Source: Limnohabitans sp. 2KL-51 (GTDB lineage Bacteria; Pseudomonadota; Gammaproteobacteria; Burkholderiales; Burkholderiaceae_C). From it: a DNA stretch of 64,000 nucleotides. This document shows positions 38,240 to 47,623 of this stretch, piece after piece; the first letter of the stretch is position 1; every line of letters starts with the position of its first letter. Made by a program: the position numbers and the translations under genes. A model generated the notes under the pieces. It saw only the letters and a program-made list of their open reading frames with translations, made no database searches and was not told the DNA's origin. The stretch is from assembly GCF_003063645.1 (NCBI RefSeq), contig NZ_NESJ01000003.1:62001-126000 (forward strand), read 5' to 3'.

Positions 38240-38743
38240 ATGAGTGCTCCTGCAGATTCGCTGCAAGACCGTGCAGCCCCACTTATGGTTTGCTACTGCT
38301 GCGGCCCGGCGCACCCCACGGGGCTGCGCATCAAGAGCCATTGGGACGCATCTGGCCAATTTGTCGTGCTGCGCCACACGCCCCGTCCTGAGTTCACCGG
38401 CTTTCCGGGTCTGGTCTACGGTGGCTTACTGGCCATGCTGGTGGATTGCCACAGCGGATGGACAGCCATGGCCTGGCATTACCGCCAAGAGCAACGCCCC
38501 CCAGAAAGCAGCCCCGCCATCCAATGTGTCACCGGCAATCTGAACATCGACTACCTTAAGCCCACCCCCATGGGCGTGGAACTGCTCCTCAAGGCCTGGG
38601 TCGATGGGCCACTGGCCCGCAAATCCAAAGTCATGTGTGAAATTTGGGCCGGCGAGGTCCTCACTGTGCGCGCAGACACGGTGTTTGTGCGGGCCGACAC
38701 AGAGCGCCTGCGCGCCCTGGCGCACCGACCTTCTGGCTTTTGA
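38240..38743 (+). CDS. PaaI-family hotdog thioesterase
   Basis: CYCCGPAHPTGLRIKSHWDASGQFVVLRHTPRPEFTGFPGLVYGGLLAMLVDCHSGWTAMA. Confidence 0.88.
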   Translation: MSAPADSLQDRAAPLMVCYCCGPAHPTGLRIKSHWDASGQFVVLRHTPRPEFTGFPGLVYGGLLAMLVDCHSGWTAMAWHYRQEQRPPESSPAIQCVTGNLNIDYLKPTPMGVELLLKAWVDGPLARKSKVMCEIWAGEVLTVRADTVFVRADTERLRALAHRPSGF

Positions 38744-38761
38744 GATGAGCCCACACACCCG

Positions 38762-39016
38762 ATGAAGGACGCCCGGAACCAAGGCAGTTGGCTTAGTCCG
38801 TTTGAGGGCCATGCTGCTCGCCCCCGTTTGCAGGCTTTCGATCAGGCTATAGGCCAAACCGACCCTCTGAACTACGGTGTCCAAGCTGCGCAGGCCATGG
38901 GGCATCCGGATCTGCTCATTTCCCCCAATTGGTTTTTGGGTCTCGAATGGGGGCCCCACAACCAACCGCAGGAGCTCAAAGTAACAGGCTGCGCCTTTGT
39001 TGCCCCTGCCTCCTGA
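38762..39016 (+). pseudogene. Possible MaoC-like dehydratase N-terminal remnant
   Basis: FEGHAARPRLQAFDQAIGQTDPLNYGVQAAQAMGHPDLLISPNWFLGLEWGPHNQP resembles the start of MaoC N-terminal domains, then stops. Confidence 0.4.
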
Positions 39017-39098
39017 GCCGCTGAATGGCCTAGCCTGCGAATGACAATGTGTGTCAGAGCGCGACCAATACTCAACTTCGTGGCTTTGCTTAATTGAA

Positions 39099-39114
39099 TC
39101 AATATGTTGTCTCA
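39099..39114. promoter_or_regulatory. Copy of the badH-upstream motif (inverted): TCAATATGTTGTCTCA
   Basis: Reverse complement TGAGACAACATATTGA is identical to 31703-31718. Confidence 0.6.
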
Positions 39115-39237
39115 ATTTTGAATAAATTTACTGACCGAAACGATCGAAAAAAAGTTCCAACCCTTTTTTATTGGGGTTAACGATAAGTTTTGTGATTTCA
39201 AAATGTCTTGAAGACTTTCATTAAAGAACTCTAGAAT

Positions 39238-39261
39238 AGGACAACATATTTACATATAAAT
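39238..39261. promoter_or_regulatory. Operator-like motif AGGACAACATATTTACATATAAAT upstream of aliB
   Basis: Shares GACAACATATT-ACATATAAA (one internal difference) with 31706-31726; ends 22 nt before the aliB ATG. Confidence 0.65.
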
Positions 39262-39282
39262 CAGATACCGGATCGAGAAACC

Positions 39283-40440
39283 ATGAACCCCAATCCCTAC
39301 ATCAACGAAGACCTGCAGGCACTGGCCGAGACCGTTCGTCGATTTGCCGATGAAAAGATCAAGCCCGGCTTTCTGGAGCGTGACAAGACGCGCGAGTTTG
39401 ACTGCACCTTGCTGCGCGAGATGGGCGAGTTGGGCTTCATCTGCCCCGAGGTCCCAGAAGAATTCGGTGGCCTGGGTATGGGTTGCGTGGCTGCAGGCGT
39501 GATCCACGAGGAAATCGCCCGAGCCGACCTGAGCTTTTCGTATCTGAACCTGTTGGCCTCTCTGAACAGCCAGATCCTCTACAAATACGGCAATCCAGAA
39601 GTGGTGCGCCCCTGGCTCGACAAGATCCGCGAAGGCCGCGCGATTTGCGCGATTGCCCTGACCGAGCCGCGTGGCGGTTCGGACGCGGCCAATCTGCGTT
39701 TGCGGGTCGAACGCGACGGTGACTTTTACGTCATCAACGGCGAGAAAACCTCGATCTCTGCCGCCGATCAAGCCGACATCACCGTGGTATTTGGCCGCAC
39801 CGGCACACCCGAGTCGGGCGCGCACGGCGTCACCGCCTTGCTGGTGCCCATGGACACACCAGGCCTGAGCACCAGCCGCTTTGACTGCCATGGCCAGCGC
39901 TCGATCGGCCGCGGTTCCATCTTTTTCGAAAACGTGCGTGTGCCTGCAAGCCACCGCTTGGGCGACGAGAACAAGGGCTTTGTGCAGGTCATGCACGGGT
40001 TTGACTACTCGCGATCGCTGATCGGCCTGCAGTGCTTGGCCGTGGCACGCGCGGCCCTCGATGAAACCTGGGAGTACATCACCCAGCGCCAGGCCTTTGG
40101 CCAGCCGCTGTCGGCCTTCCAAGGCGTCACCCACCCACTGGCCCAGTACGACACCGAAGTCGAAGGTGCGAGACTGGTCTGCCTGCAGGGCTTGTGGCTC
40201 AAGGACCAAGGCTTGCCTCACTCCGCCGAGGCTGGCATGGCCAAGTGGTGGGGCCCCAAGCTGGCTTATGACGTGATCCACCAGTGCCTGCTGTGCTTTG
40301 GCCACGGCGGCTACGACCGCGGCCTGATGGAGCAACGCCTGCGCGATGTGCTGGGCTTTCAGATCGGGGACGGCACGGCCCAGATCATGAAAACAATCAT
40401 TGCGCGCACCCGTGCCGGTCGCAAGAACGTGCCCGCCTGA
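39283..40440 (+). CDS. aliB: Cyclohexanecarboxyl-CoA dehydrogenase (AliB-like acyl-CoA dehydrogenase)
   Basis: Acyl-CoA dehydrogenase motifs ICAIALTEPRGGSDAANLRLRVERDGDFYVINGEKTSIS; context with AliA/BadHI. Confidence 0.85.
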   Translation: MNPNPYINEDLQALAETVRRFADEKIKPGFLERDKTREFDCTLLREMGELGFICPEVPEEFGGLGMGCVAAGVIHEEIARADLSFSYLNLLASLNSQILYKYGNPEVVRPWLDKIREGRAICAIALTEPRGGSDAANLRLRVERDGDFYVINGEKTSISAADQADITVVFGRTGTPESGAHGVTALLVPMDTPGLSTSRFDCHGQRSIGRGSIFFENVRVPASHRLGDENKGFVQVMHGFDYSRSLIGLQCLAVARAALDETWEYITQRQAFGQPLSAFQGVTHPLAQYDTEVEGARLVCLQGLWLKDQGLPHSAEAGMAKWWGPKLAYDVIHQCLLCFGHGGYDRGLMEQRLRDVLGFQIGDGTAQIMKTIIARTRAGRKNVPA

Positions 40441-40476
40441 CATTCAAAAAAACATTTCGCCCCCAAGGAGACCCAC

Positions 40477-42132
40477 ATGGAATTCGATGCCGTTTTATTG
40501 CCCGCCCGCCGTGCCCCGATGATCGCCCAAGGCCTTTGGCACGACCGCACCATCAACGGCGAACTCGACGCCTGCTTGGCCGCCTGCCCGGACAAGCTGG
40601 CCCTGACCGCCTACCGCGTCGAAGCCGGCGATGTGAAGCACTTCACCTACCGCGAACTGTCGAAAATGGCCGACCGCATCGCTGTGGGCCTGACGCGCCT
40701 GGGTGTACAAAAGAACGACATCGTGGCCTGCCAGTTGCCCAACTGGTGGCAATTCACCGTGACTTATCTGGCCTGCTCGCGCATCGGTGCGGTCATCAAC
40801 CCGCTGATGCACATCTTCCGGGAGCGCGAGCTGAACTTCATGCTCAAGCACGGTGAAGCCAAGGTCATCATCGGGCCCAAGACCTTCCGGGGTTTTGACT
40901 TCGAGCAGATGATCACGGCCATTCAGCCAGGCCTGCCTGACCTGAAACACATTGTGGTGATCGACGGCCAGGGCGCCAACAGCTTCGAGGCCCTGCTCAG
41001 CGGCCCTGAATGGGAAAAGGAAGCCGATGCGGCTGCCATCCTGAGCGCTCACCGTCCCGCCCCGGACGACATCACCCAGCTGATCTACACCTCTGGCACC
41101 ACCGGCGAGCCCAAGGGTGTGATGCACTCGGCCAACACCGTGATGGCCAACATCATTCCTTATGCACAGCGCTTACAACTCGATGCCGAAGACGTGGTGC
41201 TAATGGCCTCGCCTATGGCGCACCAAACCGGCTTCATGTACGGCCTGATGATGCCTATCATGCTCAAGGCCAGTGCCGTGTTGCAAGACATCTGGGAGCC
41301 CAAGAAGGCGGTGGAGATCATCAACACCGAAAAGGCCAGCTTCACCATGGCCTCAACACCCTTCCTCTCCGACTTGACCCGCGCGGTTGTCGAGGGCAAG
41401 ACTCCCGTGCCCACGCTCAAGACCTTCTTGTGCGCCGGTGCCCCCATCCCCGGCCCGCTGGTGGAGCAGGCCCGCGCGGCGCTCGGCACCAAGATCGTAT
41501 CCGCCTGGGGCATGAGCGAAAACGGCGCTGTGACACTCATCCAGCTGAACGACTCTGACGAACGCGCTTTCACTACCGATGGCCTCGCATTGCCCGGCGT
41601 GGAACTCAAAGTGGTGGAGATCGATGCTTCTGGACCCGCACTTCCTGCGGGCACGCCCGGCAAGTTGTATGTGCGTTCGTGCTCCAACTTTGGCGGCTAC
41701 CTCAAGCGCCCACACCTGAACGGCACCGACGCGCAAGGCTGGTTTGACACCGGTGACCTGGCCCGCATGGACGAGCAAGGCTACATCCGCATCACCGGCC
41801 GCAGCAAGGATGTGATCATCCGTGGCGGTGAGAACATACCGGTGGTCGAGATCGAATCGCTGCTGTACCGCCACCCCGCAGTGGCCATGGCGGCCATCGT
41901 GGCCTACCCTGACGAGCGACTGGGCGAGCGCGCCTGCGCCGTGGTGGTGACCAAGCCCGGTCAAAGCATGGACTTGCCCGAAATCGTGCGTTACCTGAAA
42001 GAAAACAAGGTGGCTATTCAGTACATTCCCGAGCGCCTGCAGGTGATGGATTCCATGCCCGCGACGCCCTCGGGCAAGATCCAGAAGTTCAAGTTGCGCG
42101 AACAACTTCAAGCCATGCTGACCCCAGGCTGA
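40477..42132 (+). CDS. aliA: Cyclohexanecarboxylate-CoA ligase (AliA-like AMP-dependent synthetase)
   Basis: LIYTSGTTGEPKGVMHSANTV, GWFDTGDLARMDEQGYIRITGRSKDVIIRGGENIPVVEIE. Confidence 0.85.
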   Translation: MEFDAVLLPARRAPMIAQGLWHDRTINGELDACLAACPDKLALTAYRVEAGDVKHFTYRELSKMADRIAVGLTRLGVQKNDIVACQLPNWWQFTVTYLACSRIGAVINPLMHIFRERELNFMLKHGEAKVIIGPKTFRGFDFEQMITAIQPGLPDLKHIVVIDGQGANSFEALLSGPEWEKEADAAAILSAHRPAPDDITQLIYTSGTTGEPKGVMHSANTVMANIIPYAQRLQLDAEDVVLMASPMAHQTGFMYGLMMPIMLKASAVLQDIWEPKKAVEIINTEKASFTMASTPFLSDLTRAVVEGKTPVPTLKTFLCAGAPIPGPLVEQARAALGTKIVSAWGMSENGAVTLIQLNDSDERAFTTDGLALPGVELKVVEIDASGPALPAGTPGKLYVRSCSNFGGYLKRPHLNGTDAQGWFDTGDLARMDEQGYIRITGRSKDVIIRGGENIPVVEIESLLYRHPAVAMAAIVAYPDERLGERACAVVVTKPGQSMDLPEIVRYLKENKVAIQYIPERLQVMDSMPATPSGKIQKFKLREQLQAMLTPG

Positions 42133-42146
42133 TGGTCACCCGCACC

Positions 42147-42923
42147 ATGACCGAGCCCACCATCCTCACCGAAACCCATGGCCGCGTGGGCCTGATCCGC
42201 CTGAACCGTCCTGCGCAACTGAACGCCCTCAACGACGAGTTGATGGACGCGCTAGGCGCGGCCCTGCTGGCTTTTGATGGCAACGCCGACATCGGAGCCA
42301 TCTTGATCACCGGCAGTGACAAAGCCTTTGCCGCCGGTGCCGACATCGCCGTGATGGCGGACTGGTCCTATATGGATGTTTACCAAAGGGGCTTCATCAC
42401 CCGCAATTGGGAAACCATCCGCCAAGTGCGCAAGCCGGTGATCGCAGCGGTGGCCGGTTTTGCCATGGGTGGAGGCTGCGAACTGGCCCTGGCCTGCGAC
42501 ATCATCGTCGCGGCCGAATCGGCTAAATTCGCCCTGCCCGAAATCAAGCTGGCCATGCTGCCTGGCGCTGGGGGCACGCAACGACTTCCTCGCGCCGTGG
42601 GTAAGGCGAAGGCCATGGACATGTGCCTGTCGGCCCGCATGCTGTCGGCTCAAGAAGCGGACCGCTATGGCCTGGTCTCGCGTGTGGTGCCTGACGCGGA
42701 ACTGCAAAACACCGCTTTGAAACTGACCACACAGATTGCGGGCTACTCCTTGCCCGCGCTCATGGCCATCAAGGAATCCGTCAACCGCGCCCACGAGAGC
42801 AGCCTGAGCGAAGGCATCCTTTTTGAACGGCGCGAGCTGCATGCCCGCTTTGCCAGCAGCGATGCGCACGAAGGCATGCACGCCTTCCTTGGCAAACGCC
42901 AACCTGTTTTCCAGCACCGTTGA
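42147..42923 (+). CDS. Enoyl-CoA hydratase, candidate cyclohex-1-enecarboxyl-CoA hydratase (BadK-like)
   Basis: GRVGLIRLNRPAQLNALNDELMDALGAALLAFD, AGFAMGGGCELALACDIIVAAESAKFALPEIKLAMLPGAGGTQRLPRAVG. Confidence 0.85.
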   Translation: MTEPTILTETHGRVGLIRLNRPAQLNALNDELMDALGAALLAFDGNADIGAILITGSDKAFAAGADIAVMADWSYMDVYQRGFITRNWETIRQVRKPVIAAVAGFAMGGGCELALACDIIVAAESAKFALPEIKLAMLPGAGGTQRLPRAVGKAKAMDMCLSARMLSAQEADRYGLVSRVVPDAELQNTALKLTTQIAGYSLPALMAIKESVNRAHESSLSEGILFERRELHARFASSDAHEGMHAFLGKRQPVFQHR

Positions 42924-43113
42924 TTGAATGTCTGAAATAGCCACTTTTGCTAGGGCTGAATCTTTGAACCACGTCATTCAATTGAAGTACGACAAGCGCC
43001 AAGTGCAGCGAATAGGGGTGCGTCTCCAAAAACCTGCATGTGTGCCAGACGGTCAAATCAGTACGCCGCATGTGCAGCAACTGCAAACTCCCGGCCACCT
43101 TTGGCGAAGGTGC

Positions 43114-44040
43114 TCAGAAATGTGTCTGAACATCAATGCCCATCTGCGCCAAAGACTTGGCACGGTAAGCCTTGGGGGTCATGCCGATGTGCTTGCGAAA
43201 GAAACGGCTGAAGTAAGCGTCGTCCTCAAAACCGAGTTCGGAGGCCAGTTGTTTGATGGGCAAAGCGGTGTAAACCAGTTCGCGTTGCGCTTCCTGAATC
43301 AAGCGGTCATTCATGACCTGCAGGCTCGATTTGCCCAAGACCTCACGACACAGGCGCGAGAGTTGCCCCACCGTCACGCCGACCTGGTTGGCATAGGTTT
43401 GCAAGGAATGCTCGGAGCGGAAACTTTTGTCGATCAAGCTGCGGAATTTTTCGATTTGCCGCGCCTTGCGCGAGATGCTGTAGTGGGTTTGGGTGTCCGT
43501 CAGATCGGACAATTTGCAAATGCGGTGCACTTGCACCATCAGGGCCAACAACAAAGACGTACCTGCGGCCACCTGACCTTCAGCCGGTGTGTGCGACTCT
43601 TGCTCCAGCGCCAAAAACAAGGGCATGAGTTGGTCGATGTAGCGCATCTCCGACTGCAAGGAGAGCAAACGCGGGGTGCGTATGGTGTCCAACAAGGGCG
43701 GCATCATCAACGCCGCCGCCGATTCCAGTGCCTTTTGCATGGCCGTGACCACCGGGCCATTGGTGTCTTGAGAAAACCGGAACCCGTGCACATGACCTGC
43801 CGGGATCAACATCACGCAGGGCGCATGCAGTGTTTGCTGAACATGCTCAATCTGTACATCCACATGCCCCTCTGTGAGGTAAAGCACCTGGATGAACGAA
43901 TCGTGTCGATGGGGATGGATCAGCCAGTTGTACAAGGTCGAACGCTGCGGAATCCATTCGAAATTGAAAGCAGCCGAATCTTCATGCCGGCTCGAATCGC
44001 CATACAAATCGTAATTCGGGATTACCCTAGAAACCACCAT
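43114..44040 (-). CDS. AraC-family transcriptional regulator (cupin plus HTH)
   Basis: HPHRHDSFIQVLYLTEGHVDVQIEH; C-terminal YANQVGVTVGQLSRLCREVLGKSSLQVMNDRLIQEAQRELVYTALPIKQLASELGFEDDAYFSRFFRKHIGMTPKAYR. Confidence 0.92.
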   Translation of the reverse strand: MVVSRVIPNYDLYGDSSRHEDSAAFNFEWIPQRSTLYNWLIHPHRHDSFIQVLYLTEGHVDVQIEHVQQTLHAPCVMLIPAGHVHGFRFSQDTNGPVVTAMQKALESAAALMMPPLLDTIRTPRLLSLQSEMRYIDQLMPLFLALEQESHTPAEGQVAAGTSLLLALMVQVHRICKLSDLTDTQTHYSISRKARQIEKFRSLIDKSFRSEHSLQTYANQVGVTVGQLSRLCREVLGKSSLQVMNDRLIQEAQRELVYTALPIKQLASELGFEDDAYFSRFFRKHIGMTPKAYRAKSLAQMGIDVQTHF

Positions 44041-44073
44041 TTTTACGCTCCAGTTCGCACGAATTGTCCTGTT

Positions 44074-44085
44074 ATTCGATCGAAT
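44074..44085. promoter_or_regulatory. Perfect palindrome ATTCGATCGAAT in the divergent araC/SDR promoter region
   Basis: 12-bp perfect palindrome between the likely AraC start (44040) and the SDR start (44152). Confidence 0.5.
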
Positions 44086-44151
44086 CGTCAAAAATTTTCT
44101 CGACCCTCATTCCAACAATGTTTGACATAGATCAGGAATAAGGACATGAAC

Positions 44152-44964
44152 ATGAGTGGAGACAAAAGCTGGCTTGAGTTGGACGACCGCGTGTGTGTGG
44201 TCACCGGCGCCGCCAGCGGCATCGGCGCATCGGTCGCCGAGCGTTTGACGCAAGTGGGGGCGCGCGTGGTGCTGCTTGATCGCGATGCACAGGGCTTGAG
44301 GCGCATGCAAGATCAACTGCAAGCGAAAGGCGCGAAGACCTTGGCCGTGACCTGTGACATCAGCGATGCGGCCAGCGTGCAGGCCGCCGCAGAAAAAGTC
44401 CTGTCCACATGGGGCACCGCCTATGCGCTGATCAACAACGCGGGACTGCTGCGTTCTGGCGGTTTGGCCGACGTAAGCTTGGACGAGTGGAACGAAGTGC
44501 TGGCGGTCAACCTGACTGGCTACCTGCTGTGCGCCCGCGCCTTCGGTGCGGCCATGCGTGCTGCCGGTGAAGGCTGCATCGTCAACGTGGCGTCCATCTC
44601 GGGCCTGTTCCCGCAAAGCCACAGCGGTGCCTACAGCGCCAGCAAGGCCGGCGTGCTGCTGATGTCACGTCAGATGGCCGTCGAATGGGGCCCGCAAGGC
44701 GTGCGCAGCAACGCGATTTGCCCCGGCATGATCCGCACCGCTTTGTCGGCCAAATTTTATGAAGAGCCTGGCTTTGAGGCCAAGCGTTCAGCCGTCACAG
44801 CCAGCCGCCGCATCGGCGAGCCGCAAGACATCGCCGATGTGGCGGTGTTTCTAGCCAGTCCACGCTCGGGCTACATCAACGGCGCCGAGCTCGTTGTCGA
44901 TGGCGGCATGTCCTGCATGTTGATGGACATGGTGCCGCGTCCTGGCTACAACCAAACCGCTTGA
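44152..44964 (+). CDS. SDR family oxidoreductase
   Basis: DDRVCVVTGAASGIGASVAERLTQVGARVVLLDRD, YSASKAGVLLMSRQMAVEWGPQGVRSNAICPGMIRT. Confidence 0.92.
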   Translation: MSGDKSWLELDDRVCVVTGAASGIGASVAERLTQVGARVVLLDRDAQGLRRMQDQLQAKGAKTLAVTCDISDAASVQAAAEKVLSTWGTAYALINNAGLLRSGGLADVSLDEWNEVLAVNLTGYLLCARAFGAAMRAAGEGCIVNVASISGLFPQSHSGAYSASKAGVLLMSRQMAVEWGPQGVRSNAICPGMIRTALSAKFYEEPGFEAKRSAVTASRRIGEPQDIADVAVFLASPRSGYINGAELVVDGGMSCMLMDMVPRPGYNQTA

Positions 44965-44974
44965 GGAGACAAAG

Positions 44975-46675
44975 ATGACAAGCCATTTCGATTGTGATTT
45001 GCTGGTGGTGGGCTCTGGAGCAGCAGGTTTGTCTTGCGCGATCACGGCCAAAAAACGTGGCCTGGATGTGCTGGTCATCGAGAAAGAACCCGTGTTCGGC
45101 GGCACCACCGCCCTGTCGGGTGGCGTGCTCTGGATCCCCCTGAACGCGCATGGCCGCAAGCAAAACCCACAAGACACGCTGGATGCCGTGCGCACTTACA
45201 TGATGCAAGAGACCGGCACTTACTACGACGAAGCGGCGGTCGCCGCTTTCATGGATCAAGGTCCGAAGATGGTGGACTTTTTCGAGCGCGAGACCGAGAT
45301 GAAATTTATTCCTACGCTCTATCCGGACTACCACCCCGACGTGCCAGGTGGCGCTGCCATTGGTCGCTCGATCCTGGCGCAGGCCTATGACATCCGAGGT
45401 CTGGGCAAAGACATGCCGCGCTTGAAGCCCCCGCTCAAGACCATCACCTTCATCGGCATGATGTTCAATTCCTCCAATGCGGATCTCAAGCATTTTTTCC
45501 AATTCACGAAGTCACTGACGTCCTTTTTGTATGTGGCCAAACGCCTGGTCAATCACATCAAGGAACTGGCGCTGTACCAACGCGCCATCAACGTGACCAG
45601 CGGCAATGCGCTGGCAGCGCGTCTGGCCAAATCGACGCTGGACTTGGGCATTCCCATCCTGACCTCAACACCAGCCAAGCGAGTTTTGACCGAGAACGGC
45701 CAGGTGGTCGGCATGCTGGTCGGCGGCGAAGGTGGTGACCGCGAGATCCGTGCACGCCGTGGCGTGGTACTCGCTTGCGGTGGCTTTCCGCAAGACGTGC
45801 AACGCATCGCCAAGGCTTATCCGCACCTGCAAAGTGGCGGGGAACATCTCTCCCCTACCCCCGAAACCAACACAGGCGATGGCGTGCGCATGGCCGAGAC
45901 CGCCGGTGCCGATGTGGACTTGCGCTTGAAAGATGCAGCCGCCTGGATGCCGGTGTCCAAAGTGCCATTTGGAAACGGCGAATTTGGTGTCTTTCCCCAC
46001 TTGCTGGACCGCTACAAACCCGGCGTGATTGGCGTGCTGCGAAACGGCAAGCGCTTCACGAACGAATCGAACTCGTACCACGATGTGGGCGTGGCCATGA
46101 TCGAGGCCTGCAAGGGTCAAAAGGAAACCGTGATGTGGCTGGTCTGTGACAAGACCACCTTGGGCAAGTACGGGTTGGGCTTCGTCAAACCTGCGCCCAT
46201 GCCTTTTGGCAAATACATCCGCAATGGTTACCTCTTTGAGGGCAAGACATTGGCCGATCTGGCGCAGGTCACCGGCATTGATGCGGCCGGCCTGGAAGCC
46301 ACCGTGCACGAATACAACACCGGTGCCGTCAACGGTGTGGACGAACAACACGCCCGCGGCACCACCGCCTTCAACCGCTATCTGGCCGACCCCAACCACC
46401 AACCCAACCCCTGTGTGGCACCGGTTGAAAGAGGTCCGTTCTATGCGGTCAAACTGTTGATGGGCGACCTCGGCAGCTTCGATGGCATCCAGACCAGCGT
46501 GGTGGGTGAAGTCAAGAAAAGCGATGGCTCGGTGATCCCGGGTCTATACGCCGTCGGCAATGACCGTGCCAGCATCATGGGCGGCAACTACCCGGCCGCC
46601 GGCATCACACACGGCCCCAATATGGTGTTTGCCTATGTGACGGCCAACCACATCGCGGACAAGGTGGGTGCCTGA
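44975..46675 (+). CDS. FAD-binding dehydrogenase (3-ketosteroid dehydrogenase / fumarate reductase flavoprotein-like)
   Basis: FDCDLLVVGSGAAGLSCAITAKKRGLDVLVIEKEPVFGGTTALSGGVLWIPLN...GNDRASIMGGNYPAAGITHGPNMVFAYV. Confidence 0.9.
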   Translation: MTSHFDCDLLVVGSGAAGLSCAITAKKRGLDVLVIEKEPVFGGTTALSGGVLWIPLNAHGRKQNPQDTLDAVRTYMMQETGTYYDEAAVAAFMDQGPKMVDFFERETEMKFIPTLYPDYHPDVPGGAAIGRSILAQAYDIRGLGKDMPRLKPPLKTITFIGMMFNSSNADLKHFFQFTKSLTSFLYVAKRLVNHIKELALYQRAINVTSGNALAARLAKSTLDLGIPILTSTPAKRVLTENGQVVGMLVGGEGGDREIRARRGVVLACGGFPQDVQRIAKAYPHLQSGGEHLSPTPETNTGDGVRMAETAGADVDLRLKDAAAWMPVSKVPFGNGEFGVFPHLLDRYKPGVIGVLRNGKRFTNESNSYHDVGVAMIEACKGQKETVMWLVCDKTTLGKYGLGFVKPAPMPFGKYIRNGYLFEGKTLADLAQVTGIDAAGLEATVHEYNTGAVNGVDEQHARGTTAFNRYLADPNHQPNPCVAPVERGPFYAVKLLMGDLGSFDGIQTSVVGEVKKSDGSVIPGLYAVGNDRASIMGGNYPAAGITHGPNMVFAYVTANHIADKVGA

Positions 46676-46711
46676 AATGAACACACTCATCAAGCCGGTA
46701 TGGAGCGCAGC

Positions 46712-47512
46712 ATGAGCGGCGCACCTGTGGCCATCGTCACCGGCGCGGCCGATGGCATTGGCTGGGCCACGGCACAGCAGTTGGCCCATGCGGGATGGAC
46801 CGTGGCCTTGTTCGATTTGAACGGTGCGCTCGCGCTTGAACGTGCGCAGGCCCTGGGTGCCCAGCACTCGGGCTGGTCCTGCGATGTGACCAATGCGGAC
46901 ACGGTGCAAACGCGTGTCAGCGATGTGGTGGCACGCCATGGCCGCATCGATGGACTGGTCAACAACGCCGGGATCGCCGATCAGACCGCCCCGACTTTGC
47001 AGCAAGACATCGTCGCTTTTGACAAGGTGTTGTCGGTGCATTTGCGGGGTGTGTTTCTCATGTCCCAACAGGTGATCGCGCAGATGACCCAGCAGCCGCG
47101 TGATGCACGCGGCATCCGAGGCGCCATCGTGAACATCGGCTCCATCGCCAGCTTTGGCGGCATTCCCGGTCGCAATGCTTACTGCGCGGCCAAGGCCGGC
47201 GTGCTCGGCATGACCCGGGCTCTGGCCAGCGAATGGGCGCGCCGTGGCATACGCGTGAATGCCGTGGCACCCGGTTATGTGAAGACCGCCTTAGTGGCCA
47301 ACCTGGTCGAGCGCGGTGCCATCGATGCCCAGGCAATTGCCCGCCGAACCCCCATGGGGCGCATGGCCGCCCCCGAAGAAATTGCCCAAGTGATCGCCTT
47401 TTTGGCCTCACCCCTTGCCAGTTACATCACCGGTGCGGTGTTGCCGGTGGACGGTGGCTGGACCGCCTTGGGTGCGCCCGAGGCGGCACTTGGCCCCCTT
47501 GAAGAAGATTAA
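46712..47512 (+). CDS. SDR family oxidoreductase
   Basis: APVAIVTGAADGIGWATAQQLAHAGWTVALFDLNG, YCAAKAGVLGMTRALASEWARRGIRVNAVAPGYVKT. Confidence 0.92.
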   Translation: MSGAPVAIVTGAADGIGWATAQQLAHAGWTVALFDLNGALALERAQALGAQHSGWSCDVTNADTVQTRVSDVVARHGRIDGLVNNAGIADQTAPTLQQDIVAFDKVLSVHLRGVFLMSQQVIAQMTQQPRDARGIRGAIVNIGSIASFGGIPGRNAYCAAKAGVLGMTRALASEWARRGIRVNAVAPGYVKTALVANLVERGAIDAQAIARRTPMGRMAAPEEIAQVIAFLASPLASYITGAVLPVDGGWTALGAPEAALGPLEED

Positions 47513-47528
47513 AAAGGAGACAAACCAG

Positions 47529-47600
47529 ATGTTGACGATCAATTTATTCAACGGCCTGGTCTACGGCGCATTGCTCTTCGTGATGAGCTAAGGCCTAGAC
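47529..47600 (+). pseudogene. Remnant of livH-type ABC permease 5' end
   Basis: MLTINLFNGLVYGALLFVMS*GL; matches the start of the permease at 33581 (MLTINLFNGLVYGSLLIIMSSGL) with TAA in place of a Ser codon. Confidence 0.85.
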
Positions 47601-47623
47601 GGCTTTTTTACCCGAGACAAAAA

